This document shows positions 22,615 to 33,858 of a stretch of 64,000 nucleotides of DNA, piece by piece. Source of the DNA: Poecilobothrus nobilitatus (Eukaryota > Arthropoda > Insecta > Diptera > Dolichopodidae); the NCBI GenBank assembly GCA_947095535.1, contig OX352772.1, positions 111,067,321-111,131,320 on the forward strand. Reading direction: 5' to 3'. The translations under genes and the position numbers were made by a program. How positions within the stretch are numbered: position 1 is the first letter of the stretch; each line of letters starts with the position of its first letter. The notes under the pieces are model-generated. The model ran no database searches. It was not told the origin of the DNA and was given only the letters and a program-made list of their open reading frames with translations.

Positions 22615-23830
22615 TTTTTAGCACATTTCCAAAAAAAATTGAAAAAATGTGCTTATTAGTTTCACTCTGTCCTTCTGCTCGTCCGTGCGTCTGTGTACAA
22701 AACTTCTACACCGTTAAAGATAGAGAAAACAAATTTTAACCATTGGTAGGTCTCATAAAAAAAATAATTTTGTGGAACAACTTTTTCATGTAGCCCCACT
22801 CATTACGGAGCTGCAGCCCCTTAAAATTTGTAAAAGTCCTATTTTTAAATGCATATAATATCTTATGTTTTGCTTAAGATTTTTTGACTCTGAAAACGTC
22901 GACAGGTACTTATTTTAACTTTCTAAATTAATATCTAAATTATACAATTTTTTTAAATTTAAAATTTAAATTTACCGTTACCGTCGTTACCAATTTTTCT
23001 ACTTTCATAATTCCGTCACGCTTTTAGATAGAGGCTTGAAATTTTAAGGTAAGAAAGAACTTTTAGAATTAGTATAAGTTTGCTCAGAAATTTTTTTTGG
23101 ACCACCCCTTGTTTATGAGCTATTAGGGCTCAAAAATTTAAAATTTGCTATTTTTAAACACCTGCAACTTAGGAGCCTGTACACATTTTCCCTCGGCAAA
23201 ATATAAAAATTAACGCTAGAGTAATATATTTTTACGTGTGTTAAAGGTTTATTTTAGTTGTACAGGGTTCCAGAATTACAGCTCTTCAAAATTGCGAAAA
23301 GCCCCGTTTTCAGATGTATATATCTCAGGCTCTGCGTAGTAGTTTTGCAATCTAAAACTGCCAGAAGACCGGAAATTTTATTATCTACATAAAACAATAT
23401 CAAAATTATGCAATATTTTGTAATTTACTATTTCAATTTACTATTATGTGAAAATCATATTTTGCTTGAAATTTGTTCTTTCATAACTCCGGCACCCCTT
23501 TAGATAGGAATCTGAATTTTTGAGACAAGAAAGAACTTTTAGAATTAGTATAAGTTTCCTCAGAAAATTTTTTTTGCACCACCCCCTGTTTAAGAGGTAT
23601 TAGGTCTTGGTAAAATAGGGTTCCGGACTTACAGCCCCTCAAAATTCCAGAAAAGTCCTATTTTCACATAATATATACTTATTACAAAAAATTTCTTAAA
23701 TTTTATTTTTTTAATTTTTGTGCAAGTCACAATTCTAAACAGTTTGTATTGTGTTTTGGAAATGTGCGCTTTAAAAACCATTGGTTTACATTCCACCTTG
23801 TTTAATTTATTTTTAAAATTTAATAAATGG
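22615..23830 (+). mobile_element. Repeat family C, copy 1 (hairpin-led, Helentron-like)
   Basis: It starts with an inverted repeat AGCACATTT..AAATGTGCT, then CACTCTGTCC..TCCGTGCGTCTG, then CAAAACTTCTACACCGTT, and blocks such as TAGCCCCACTCATTACGGAG that recall HINE-A (TAGCCCCACCCGTTACGGAG). It ends near 23820 with GTGCAAGTCACAATTC...TTGTTTAATT. Other copies: 24695 (split), 30375, ~31215 and ~52030. It is non-coding. Confidence 0.6.
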
Positions 23831-24007
23831 AACATTAACATTTTTGGCATTTCTTAGAGTTTTAAAAATTTCGCAGTATTTAGTCCTTATATTTTTTAAT
23901 GCCCATAACTCTAACGATTTATAACATTTAATAAAAATAACTTTAAAAATCGAACGAGATTTTACCTTTTCCATTTTGTAATTAAAATATTTGTAATTTT
24001 GGGGCCT

Positions 24008-24157
24008 AAATATCGAGGGAGTGTGGGTTCGAATCCCACACACGTCGTAAGAGTTATTCCCCCTTACGACTTGTACAGCCATACCTGAACAGGAAAGGCT
24101 GTGTAATTTTCTGTCCACATTTATGTGGCAGAGAAATACATTAAAAAAAAAAAATTT
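24008..24157 (+). mobile_element. tRNA-derived SINE, truncated
   Basis: GTGGGTTCGAATCCCAC at about 24023-24039 is a perfect tRNA T arm (5-bp stem, 7-nt loop) and contains the Pol III B box. It is followed by ~100 bp of unrelated body with its own inverted repeat (CGTCGTAAG / CTTACGACTTG) and an A-rich tail from 24143. The A box is absent, so it is truncated at the 5' end. Confidence 0.6.
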
Positions 24158-24513
24158 TGTGATTTTTCCCAAAATGGTGCATTTTAAAAATAAATTTTGC
24201 AAGGTTTCAGATACCTACATATAAGAAATATCTTCAATATACAATCATACCTCGCTTTTATAGCCGTATGCTTTTCGCTATAACAGCCTTTTTAATTGCG
24301 GCACTTTTTCGATTTACGGCCTAAAATGTTTTGTTATACGGCCAAAAAAAATATTGAAAAAAAATAAAAATTAAAAAAAACGTGCAGTCTTCTGTATGCC
24401 AACAGTTAACATTAAAGAACTTGTCGAATGCGCTTTCTTATTTCGAACATCCTTATTCAAAATGATTTCGACATAGAACGCAGCGCTAAAGTTTCTTGAG
24501 GAATTAACTCAAC

Positions 24514-24673
24514 CATGACTTGTTATGAAGAGCTGCAAAAGGAAGTAGAAACCCAGGCAAGACAAACAACTTTGAATCAATTTTTTACACCAGATCAATT
24601 CACAACAGCGGAAAGTGATGATGACAGCATACTCTTACAGCTTACCGATTTTTCATGTTCGTCTTCAGATTAG
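24514..24673 (+). pseudogene. Tigger-like transposase, C-terminal fragment
   Basis: The frame from the ATG at 24514 reads about 52 residues to a TAG at 24671, with RQTTLNQFF followed by a Ser/Asp-rich acidic tail ending FSCSSSD. A basic-Q-T-x-hydrophobic-x-x-F-F motif near the acidic C-terminus is common in pogo/Tigger transposases and related host proteins. Together with the flanking inverted repeats this suggests the 3' end of such a gene. The catalytic DDE core is not present. Confidence 0.45.
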
Positions 24674-25695
24674 AATTGTTTTTAAACATTTTTTGCTTTT
24701 AGCACATTTCAAAAAAAAATTGAAAAAATATGCCTATTAGTTTCACTCTGTCCGTCTGCCGGTCCGTCCGTCTGTTTACAAAACTTCTACACCGTTAAAG
24801 ATAGAGAAAATAAATTTTAACCGTGGGTAGGTCTTATAAAAAAATTAATATTGTAGAACAACTTCTTCATGTAGCCCCACTCATTACGGAGCTGCAGCCC
24901 TAAAAACCAAATATTTCATAATTTTTTTACCTTCATAATTCCGACACGCTTTTAAATAGGCACTTGCAATTTTGAGGTAAGAAAGAACTTTTAGAATTAG
25001 TATAAGTTTCCTCAGAAAATTTTTTGAGGAAACCCTTTTATCACCCCTTTTTGAAAGCTATTAGGGCCCGAAAATTTAAAATATGCTATTTTTAGACACC
25101 TGTACAAATTTTCTTCGACAAGACATACAAAATAAACTTCAACAATATATTTTTACGTGTGTTAACGGTTTTTCTTACTTATATAGGGTTGCGGACTTAC
25201 AGCTCCTCAAAATTTGGAAAATATCCTTTTTTTACATTTTTTCTTATTTTTTTTTTTTTTTTTATTTCATTATTAAGTTCATAAATTAAGCTTATAAAAT
25301 AATAACTAATACTAAAATTTAGGATATAATAAATCATGATTAAAGAAAAATAATAAATTTGAATAAAATAAAAATAGCAAAAAATCATTCTGATGCTACA
25401 TAGTTTCTAATAGCATGAGTCGAATGATTTATAATAACTTAGTCTATATACTAGTTAAAAGATTAAAATAAAATTCAAAATTTGTTGTCGTTGGGGTATA
25501 TAATGTAATTGCTGATAACAGAGTTAATGAACATTTCCATAAATACATAGTGTTATGAAATTTTACAATTATAAAGTAAAGCAAAAAAAAAAAAGAGAAA
25601 ATTTTTTGCGTAATAAGAATTAAACTATTTTACAAAATCATAAAGCAAAATTAAAATTATAAATTATAAATAAAAAACGAATAAAATTTCGATTC

Positions 25696-27565
25696 TTATA
25701 TTAAAACATTTAACAATCTTTCGCAATTCTCAGTATTGAAATTTAAAAGCCAGATCTTTAATTTAGAAAGAAATTTGGAAAGTATTCTAGTAGTCCTAAT
25801 ATCTTCAGGTAATTTGTTAAAAATTTTTGGAGCTGTTATTGTATAAAAATGACAAAAATGAATCCTCCGAAAATGTGGTACTACTACAAGATTACTATTA
25901 TTAATTCTTAAATTATAAGAACTATTGCCTCTGGTGGTAAGATAGCCTGATCTAATGAAAAAAGTTTTCAGAGTCTTGTAGAAGTATAGGTTTCTTACTG
26001 TAAGAATACCAAATGAAACAAATAAGTTATTGGTATGTGTTAGTCTATTGCACTTACTGATCACTCTTATTGCAAATTTTTGAGACGTAATTAAACAACG
26101 TAATTTGTTAAAATATGCACCACCCCAACAAGCAATACCTTTTTCTACTAAAGCAAACTTTGGTAGAACTGTAGAGACTTACTAGATATAATTGCCTAAT
26201 AACATTATTTAGATATTTTTTTAGATATTTAGTGTGTTCAATCCATGACATATTAGTGTCAATGATTATACCTAAATATTTAAAATGATCAACCTTGAAA
26301 CAATTGAAATTGCACTCGGTGACAGAATTAGTATTGAGGGAGCGACAGAAAGGTGAATGATAGAAAATATCAAAATTTTGTGAAGGAGAGCTATAGATAT
26401 TGGAAATCATGAATTTAGTTTTTTCACTCATAGCGAGTTTGTGTTTACCAAACCAACTACGAAGTACTATTAGATCATGACTCATAAACTCTGCACACTC
26501 ATTGATGTTAGAGGCAGCATAAGTAAAAGCAGTTTCATCTGCAAATGCAGTCGGTAAGCCTTTAAATTGCTACAGAAAGAGTGAATTAATATAAATTAAA
26601 AAGAAGATAGGGCCGAGAACAGACTCTTGTGGAACTCCACATGTTATATGTGTAAAAGAACTGGTCACATTGTTAATTTTCACTCTTTGTTTTCTGTTTG
26701 AGAGAAACGAACGAAACCATTGTAAAATAAAGCCTCTGAAGCTAGCTTTGGATAGTTTCAGTAAGAGGAGATTATGATCTACAAAATCAAAAGCTTTTTT
26801 GATATCAATAAAGAGTGCGGAGAAAGTTTTGCCATTATTTAAATCATTATAAATTTCAGAACAGAATTTCAATAAAGCTCCTTCGGAAGATTTGTTTTTT
26901 AAAAAGCCGAACTGACAGTTATTGAATATTTAATAATTCTCTATTTAATAATATTTACTAATTCTTCGCTTAATTAGTTTTTCAAAAATTTTAGAAAAAG
27001 CAGATAAAAGTGAAATAGGTCGGTAATTGCTAATACATAATGGATCACCCTTTTTGAATAAAGGTAAAACTTCGGCGTGTTTTAGGATGTCCGGAAAAGA
27101 ACCATGAAACACACTTAGATTAAACAAATGAACGAGAACATCAACAATTTGAAAAGAAATTTTTTTCAATATGATGCTGTTAAAACCATCAATACCTATA
27201 GCTGGAGATGCTTTTAAATTAGAGATAGTAGCTAAAATTTCTGAACCAGAGATAGGTTCAAAATAAAAACTATTTTCCTGAATTGGATCGTCATTCCAAT
27301 CGCAATAACCTAAAGGATTAGAGCTAATGCTAAGCTCATTCGCAATGCAAGAAAAGAATTTATTAAAACAATTAGCAATTTCTACTGGTTCCCGAACAAA
27401 TTCATTATTCATACTAAGATTAATGATATTATTACTTTTTTTCCTATTTAAAAGAGAATTGACTACTTCCCATTCTTTTTTAGTATTACCTTTGACTAGA
27501 TTAAATTGGTTAATATAATAGTTATCTTTGCAAATTTTTATTTCGTTATTAACTTCCTTGCACAA
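25696..27565 (-). pseudogene. ORF2 3' part: reverse transcriptase (broken)
   Basis: RT pieces in order: LKASPAIGIDGFN and LFKKGDPLCISNYRPISLL (27565-26945); FIDIKKAFDFVDH and CGVPQESVLGPIFF (26872-26570); the catalytic box at 26534-26545, which reads FADE instead of FADD; the YLGIIIDTNMSW box (about 26230); and a C-terminal tail with NKLPEDIR to the stop at 25696. Four frames are needed. The changed second Asp and the breaks indicate an inactive enzyme. Confidence 0.8.
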
Positions 27566-27569
27566 TTTC

Positions 27570-28634
27570 TTATAATGTTTTTTTTAATCTTCCATTATTC
27601 GGATTTTTTCTTACAGTTTTGAAAAGATTATTTCGAATATTAATTTTGTTAAGAAGTGTAATATTCATCCAAGGTTTCAGTTTTTTAGAATTCTTCCAAT
27701 TTTGTCTTGAGGAATAGGTACAATCATGTAAATAATTAAATAGAATGTTTACAAAATTTTCAAAAGCATTAGACACATTAGATTCATAATACACATCTAC
27801 CCAATTTTCCAAATTAAGCTTTGAAATAAATAGATCAATGTTGATTTGTTTAAAATTCAAGGAAATATTAGAAGATTTTACTTTAGTTGGATTTGACTTT
27901 AGCGACAGTTTTATCATAACGTGATCAGTAATAGAAGCATCGAAAATAGATGAAATAACACAATCGCCTAAATTAATATGGTTTCTAATAAAAACATGAT
28001 CAATACATGTCGAACTAGAAGAGGTAACACGTGTAGGTTCATTAATTAAAGAATGAAAACCTCTAGAAGACATAAAGAATAGATACTCATCTATTTCTTT
28101 AGATGAGTCTAGAATATCAATATTCATATCGCTTATTATTATACAATTTTTTTGTTTAATATCACTAAATAAAACTTGGAGATCACTTAAAAAAAGGCTT
28201 ATATCATTTCTATGAAATCTATACACACAAAGAAAACAAAATACTTCTTTATCTAATTCAACTATAATCTTAATAAGATCCGCACTAATACGATTGAAAC
28301 AGAAAAATTTGCATTTAATATCATCTTTAACAAAAGCAGCCACACCTCCAGAACTATAATTGTTGTTGCAACAAGCATAAAAATTGAAATTTGGAATGTT
28401 ATAATTATTAATCTCCTCATCAAAAATCCAAGTCTCACTTAAAAAAATTATACTAGGAATACTTCCAAAAGATGTTAAATTTACCAATAGCGAATCAAAA
28501 TTTTTTCTCATACTTCTAATGTTTTGATGTATAAAATGATATTTGAAATTATTTACATTTACAATATTATTATTTACATTTACGCTAAAATTAGAATTAA
28601 TGTTACCATTAATATTTGATCTAAAAGAAGGCAT
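27570..28634 (-). CDS. ORF2 5' part: AP-type endonuclease (open frame)
   Basis: 354 codons without a stop. Endonuclease motifs in order: HQNIRSM (about residue 36), FLSETWI (65), SSGGVA (93), the VYR turn (134), ISDMNIDIL (where most families have GDFN), CIDHVF (208) and SITDHV (234). These form the DNA-nicking domain of CR1/Jockey-type elements. The Gly-to-Ser and Phe-to-Met changes in the GDFN-like box are unusual, but Asp and Asn are kept. A stop-frameshift near 27568 separates it from the RT. Confidence 0.8.
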   Translation of the reverse strand: MPSFRSNINGNINSNFSVNVNNNIVNVNNFKYHFIHQNIRSMRKNFDSLLVNLTSFGSIPSIIFLSETWIFDEEINNYNIPNFNFYACCNNNYSSGGVAAFVKDDIKCKFFCFNRISADLIKIIVELDKEVFCFLCVYRFHRNDISLFLSDLQVLFSDIKQKNCIIISDMNIDILDSSKEIDEYLFFMSSRGFHSLINEPTRVTSSSSTCIDHVFIRNHINLGDCVISSIFDASITDHVMIKLSLKSNPTKVKSSNISLNFKQINIDLFISKLNLENWVDVYYESNVSNAFENFVNILFNYLHDCTYSSRQNWKNSKKLKPWMNITLLNKINIRNNLFKTVRKNPNNGRLKKTL

Positions 28635-28668
28635 GATTAAATGGTTAACAAAGAGAAAACAAAATAAA

Positions 28669-29618
28669 TTAAACTATTTTACTTAAATCTTCAAAATTTA
28701 AAATTTTAATTATATTACTGCCTTCTTCTTTCTTAATAGAAATAGTGGAATTGCTCACCCAGAGAAATTTGTAATTCTTTCTATTTTTTTCCTCCTTCGC
28801 TTTATTAAAAAGTTTACGCATATAAGCGGTGAGAGAGTCATTAATGTAAATTTTTTTGTTTGTAATCTCATTAACGTAAACGGCATCAGTATTAGATTTC
28901 ATCAATCCTTTTTTTTTCTTCATAATTTTAAGTTTGGTATGGACAGAATTAAATTTAACGTGAGCGATGCTAGATGTAAGATGAGAATTATGCTGAGAAT
29001 TAACTGTTGAGCTTGTTGAATCAAATGTGTTAGTTCTCTTGGTATTTTTTACTTTTTTAACATAACAATTTTCTATGTCGTCATCTCTGATATCAACTTT
29101 GAACACATTATGAAAAAGAGAAATTATTTTCTCTTTTACATTAGAATTAGTGACATCTTGTACTCCTAATATATCAACACAGTTTAATTTCTCTTTCTGC
29201 TCCAATGAATTAATTTTATTCTCAAAAAGATCTATTTTTTTGTTTGTGTTGAGTTGTTTTCTTCAAGATGTTCAATTCTAACAATTACATCGGCAATCAG
29301 ATTCTGAGTTTTGATGATTTCTTCATACAAAGTATGCTGTGTTATTTCGACATTATTATTAGAGATGCTGTTGTTGAATTGTTGTATGGTATTGGTAGTA
29401 CAATCACCACTAGATGAATTAATAGGTAAACTGTCTTTAGCTATCGATACTCTTTATAAGCAATTGTTGCATTTATATGGTTTTTTACTCCGCTCTAAGT
29501 ATTCTAGTTCAATTTTGTTGAAATTGGCACAATTTGCGTGAATAAAATTTTTGCAAACTGAGCATTTAAGTTTTAAATCAGTTCTATTTATTTTAATTTT
29601 GCACAAACCGCAATCCAT
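28669..29618 (-). pseudogene. ORF1 of CR1-like element (PHD finger, C-terminal FP-like domain)
   Basis: The start ATG at 29618 is followed within 55 codons by CGLC, CSVC, FIHANC and YKCNNC, a PHD-type zinc finger. A stop (TAA) follows the last CxxC at ~29456, then a linker rich in Glu/Gln/Asn, and a frameshift near 29205. The second part (28669-29205) ends with a domain carrying IYINDSLTAYMRKLFNKAK and a KEEGS motif, a pattern also seen at the C-terminus of baculovirus FP-type and other insect non-LTR ORF1 proteins. Predicted role: RNA/DNA binding in the retrotransposition particle. Confidence 0.7.
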
Positions 29619-30374
29619 AATGTAAAAAAAAATAAAATGGCATAGGAAAAAAAACTTAAAAGTTTTTTGTTATAAAATTCACTAATTCGGAATGTAGAAA
29701 ACAATTTTGACCGAGAGCTGAATATTATGTATGTGTACCCCAACAACACAATATATATATACTGACAACTATTAGGTATATGAAATTTAAAAATTTTGGT
29801 GCAAGTCACAATTCTAAATAGTTTATATCGTCTTTCGCAAATGTGCGCTTTTAAAAACCGTTGGTTTACATTCTGCTTGTTTAATTTTTGTTTTCTATGA
29901 ACTATTTATTAAATATTTTTTTTGAATTTCTGTTTATTATTACTTGTTATGTATGTAGCTATATATGTTGTTTTTGTTTTTGAATTTAATTATTACTTGT
30001 TATGTATTTTTATTTTATATGTAAGCATGTTTTAAATGAACTAAGAAGAAAACAATACATTTTAAACTAAAAACTATGTTATTTTATTAAAAATTGGAAC
30101 GGATCCTATTGAATTTGTATGGGTTTGCATAAAAATAATTAATTATACGGCTTTTTGCTTTCCGGCTAATTTTTTTGGGACGTATCTAGGCCGCAAAGCA
30201 AGGTATTGGTGTGCCTTATAGTTTTTAAATAAATATTTAAATTAAACTTTGCAAAACCGAGAGTCCATTAATCTTTTTTTGTTGTTTTATTTATACCGCT
30301 CCACCGATTGAGTTCAAATTTTGTAGACATATAGTTTAATACTGAAAAAGTTCGCGATATTAATGTGTTAAAAT

Positions 30375-30965
30375 TTTTCTGTTTTTAGTACATTTTCAAA
30401 AAAATTTGAAAAAATGTCCAATTGGTTTCACTCTATCTGTCTGGCTGTTCGTCTGTTCGGGTGTTTACAAAACTTCTACACCGTTTGAAATAGAGCAATG
30501 AAATTTTAACTACGGATAGATATTGCAAAAAATTGATTTTTTGGAAGAACTTCTTTCTGTAGCCCCACCCGTTGTGGAACTACAGCCGCTCAAAGTTAAA
30601 AAAAGGTCCTATAATTAAATTTTTACAACACAAGTTCTATAAAATATAGATGACCCAATCGATAGCTGCTTTTATTAGCGATATAAATATATACTATTGC
30701 CATGCGGTATTTTAATTTACCGATATGCGACACAATTTCTGCTAAATTTTTAACCTCCTTTATCTTTCAACAGGTTTAAACTAGAAGCTGGAAATTAAAA
30801 GGAGTTAGATGTTTCAAAGTAACTATGACACATTTCCGAAAATATTTTTGTGTTATCCCCCGTTTGGGAGCTGCATAGGTTCGAAAACTGAAGTTTCCTA
30901 TTTTTAAACACCTGTCCGAATTTTTTTGAGGTAAGATACAAAAATTAAAGTCTTTGTACTTTTAT
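30375..30965 (+). mobile_element. Repeat family C copy 3, partial
   Basis: Has the TTTCACTCTATCTGTCTG start block, CAAAACTTCTACACCGTTTG, the TAGCCCCACCCGTTGTGGAA block and CACCTGTCCGAATTTTTTTG. Diverged from copy 1 and lacking the 3' block. Confidence 0.55.
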
Positions 30966-31214
30966 CGTAAACTTGAAAAGCTGTCGAAAAAACAATTTAA
31001 TAATATCGAAGAAAAAATTTATGTTTCAAAAAACAAAACAAAACCAATAATTTAATTTTTATATAAAAACTTACCAGTAATTTTGCAAAGTGCCTTGGTA
31101 GTATGAACAATATTAGGTCGCTGAAGTTTTGTCCGCTAAGTTGTTTGCCTGAATTTTCCCTTCACAAAATTCCTAATTAGAAAATGCCAAATATAATATT
31201 ATTATCTCTATATT

Positions 31215-31510
31215 TCTATATATATAAAAATTACATCTGTGTTTATAACACTAAAACTCAAGAACGAATAAATCAAATTTAATAAAATTTTACATGTATG
31301 AATGGTTTTAGTTTATGCTTTGGTACTCTGACTGTCTGTTTATCTGTCAGTAAGTCTGTCCGTATGTATGTTGTAAATCGTTTAATATAAAGCAATGAAA
31401 TTTTAGCTGCGGATAGATATCGCAAAAACATGAATTTTGTGGAAGAGCTTTTTTCTGTAGTCCCACAAATTTTCTGTAGTACCTTCAATTTGGAAACGCC
31501 AAACGACAGC
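31215..31510 (+). mobile_element. Repeat family C-like fragment
   Basis: Contains GTCTGTCCGTATGTATG, GAAATTTTAGCTGCGGATAG and TTCTGTAGTCCCACAA, matching internal blocks of families A and C. The flanks 30966-31215 and 31511-32107 are AT-rich with no gene. A small hairpin AGGGGCtcctGCCCCT lies at ~31743. Confidence 0.45.
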
Positions 31511-32107
31511 TCATTTCATAAGCTTTATAAATGGGAGCACACCATTTTCCTGAAAAATCAATCTTGAAAAAATCTTGAAAAAATCTTGAATCAAAAAGAA
31601 GATTAAAAAAAAAAATCCTGAAAAAAAAATCATGAAAAAATTTTTTAACTAAAAAATAGCATAATTAAAAGTTTTTCAACAAAAAAAATACCAAAACGGC
31701 AATTCTGAATATTTATATATAAGTATCTATTTATTTATACTAGGGGCTCCTGCCCCTGTTATTAAATCTTATATTGCATTAAAATTCATATAATCGACAC
31801 CTTCAGTTTAGACAAATACAAATTATCGAAAAACGACAATTCATAGCTGACATCGGATATATTGTTCATTTTGAGACAGACATACATAGGTTTGTATTTA
31901 TTAAAGATTTATGAAAAATCAAATATTAAATAAAATGTTAGGTATATTTATTTACAGTTTTTTTATTTGGTTTTGTGGATCCTTTAGAGTTTAGACCTTT
32001 AAACAAATGCGGAAACTTACATACGTAAATAGGTTTTCAATTTGCACCCACAAAACGAAATAAAAAAGTACTAATACTCTTTTTCTTTGCTTCGCTGTTT
32101 GTATAAC

Positions 32108-33196
32108 ACAAAATTGATCTTGTTGTTATTTTGCTCTTTTCTTTTTTCTCCAGAGCATTCAATGAAAAAATAATAACAAATTTGTGTTAAAAATTATGGC
32201 CCTGATTTCGATAGTCATTTCATAAAAATGAAAATGAAAAAATATTATTTTTCGATTTCGACAGTCGGGGAAAATGAAATGAAATTTAAAATTAAAATGA
32301 TTTATATTTTTTTTTTAAACCGGCAATACTTTCTTATTTTGAGGTTTTGGCTATACAAAGAAAGCCTAAGTAAAAAATTAAGTGCTCGTAAATTATTAAA
32401 TAATATTGTCCGCATAATGAGAACAAAAAATACTGACTTCAATAAATACCTGCTGTTGTTTTGGAGAATTCTCCGTATCTTGGGAGCAAGAATTCGGACC
32501 AATATGATTTAAAAAACGTAGTTCCCAATAGAAAAAAATTAAAAAAATTCCGAAAAGTGACTCCTTAGTTTTTGGGTTCTGTTTTTTGGGGCGGGCTTAA
32601 AAGTTGAACTTTTTTACCTTTTCTTTAATCATGTCGGAACGACTTCTAATTCACAAATTAATAGGCTTTCTGGCAACCTATGCTACCGCAAAGTCATAGG
32701 TTGCTTATAAAAATGCCTATATTCACATAAATATAAATAAAAAACATACTTCATAATTTTCCAATCCCATTCTAAATTCAATTTTACAAGCATTCATTTA
32801 AAAATTTCAAAATGGGAAAATTTGACGTTTTAAATGAGTATATTCATTAAAAACGACTATCAAAATCAGCTTCTTTTCATTTTTTATGATTTTTTTTAAT
32901 TTTTTGTGATTATCGAAATCAAAAATTTTGTTTTTCATAAAAAATGAAAGTGATATGACTATCGAAATCAGGACCTTATGTAAATTGTTGAAACTTGAAA
33001 AACCAAAAAAAAGAGAAACAACAAACAATCAAAAATAAAAAAAAATCTTCCAGTTTCGTAAATTAGGCACTGTTATACATATCACAACAATTTATACATA
33101 AAGTACATAATGCAAGTTTGTTATTGTTTTTTTCATTGAATGTTATACTGATACAAAAAGGAAAGAAGAAAATAACAACAAAATCATTTTTGTTTT
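32108..33196. repeat. Inverted repeat pair flanking the MITE
   Basis: 32108-32186 and the reverse complement of 33111-33196 match clearly over ~80 bp (for example CAAATTTGTTATT and ATTCAATGAAAAAA). They may be arms of an older element that received the MITE. A separate direct repeat CTCTTTTTCTTTGCTTCGCT occurs at ~32076 and ~33329. Confidence 0.5.
32198..32975. mobile_element. 778-bp MITE with terminal inverted repeats
   Basis: The left end GGCCCTGATTTCGATAGTCA and the reverse complement of the right end GGTCCTGATTTCGATAGTCA differ at one of 20 positions. Both are flanked by TTAT (32194-32197 and 32976-32979), a probable target duplication. The interior is AT-rich and encodes nothing convincing, so it would need a transposase from elsewhere. 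Confidence 0.75.
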
Positions 33197-33858
33197 GTAC
33201 AAAAAAAAAAACAATACAAATTCCAATAGAAATGAGTAGGTCTGGTAGACATTATACATATTTAATATTACTATTTAGTAGAATGTAAATGTGTACATAC
33301 TCATTATTCTATTCTTTGGAATTCGTACTCTTTTTCTTTGCTTCGCTTCTTGTATAAGTTAACTACGTTAATAATATTCAATACTAAAATAATATAAAAA
33401 TTATCTAACAAAATTCTAAATTTTAAATAACAAATAAATAATTTTCTTTATTCTTTGAACTTGAAATAATATGTCATAGTATTTTGCTTAATTAGCATTT
33501 AAGTACTTGAATGAAATTACTATAAGAAATTACTATAAAATACAAAGAACCTCAATTGTAAATAAAAATGTGTTCCAACAAATTGTAATTAAATACTTTA
33601 AATAATAACAATAAAAAATTATTATTTTTAAAGGTTCTCATTATGATAATGTTTAAGTGTTCTAATTTCGTTTTTTCGTAGGTTTTTATTCTTTAACAAG
33701 AATTTGTTATAAACAATTTTGTACGTTGTTTTGTCTGACAAGCGAAACTTGTATTATAAATTTAAAGTAAAATTCTGCTTGATAAGAATTCCGCCTATTA
33801 GTCAGAATAACATTTTTTTAGACTACCAAAGAAATAATTCATAAATAAATTATCTGCA

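Larger units (their letters stand above)
25500..29780 (-). mobile_element. CR1-like non-LTR retrotransposon, near full length
   Basis: Minus strand: ORF1 with PHD finger (29618 down to about 28669), ORF2 endonuclease (28634-27570) and RT (27565-25696), then an AT-rich 3' UTR. It is better preserved than the other non-LTR copies, with an endonuclease frame of 354 codons, but ORF1 has a stop and a frameshift and the RT is in four frames. Exact ends are not resolved; 25240-25500 may belong to it. Confidence 0.8.
24695..29890 (+). mobile_element. Repeat family C copy 2, split by a CR1-like retrotransposon
   Basis: Part one (24695-25240) has the AGCACATTTC..AAATATGCC start, a CCGTCCGTCTG run and the 'cggacttacagctcctc' block. 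Part two (29785-29890) is the closing block GGTGCAAGTCACAATTC..TTGTTTAATT found contiguous in copy 1 (23715-23820). The retrotransposon 25500-29780 lies between. Confidence 0.65.
24240..30218 (+). mobile_element. pogo/Tigger-like DNA transposon, interrupted
   Basis: Left end CATACCTCGCTTTTATAGCC at ~24247. The right end near 30187-30210, reverse complemented, reads CCAATACCTTGCTTTGCGGCC, so imperfect terminal inverted repeats are visible. Between the left end and 24692 lies a transposase C-terminal fragment. The element resumes at ~29891 after a family C insertion. Internal transposase sequence is otherwise missing, so it is a deleted, non-autonomous relic. Confidence 0.55.

Noticed and set aside
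23629..24202. Minus-strand ORFs 23629-23850 and 23813-24202
   Set aside because: They span the 3' end of family C and the antisense of the SINE; no protein-like features.
32228..32512. 94-residue ORF inside the MITE
   Set aside because: Lys/Ile/Leu-rich from AT composition, no recognisable domain; the element is best explained as non-coding.
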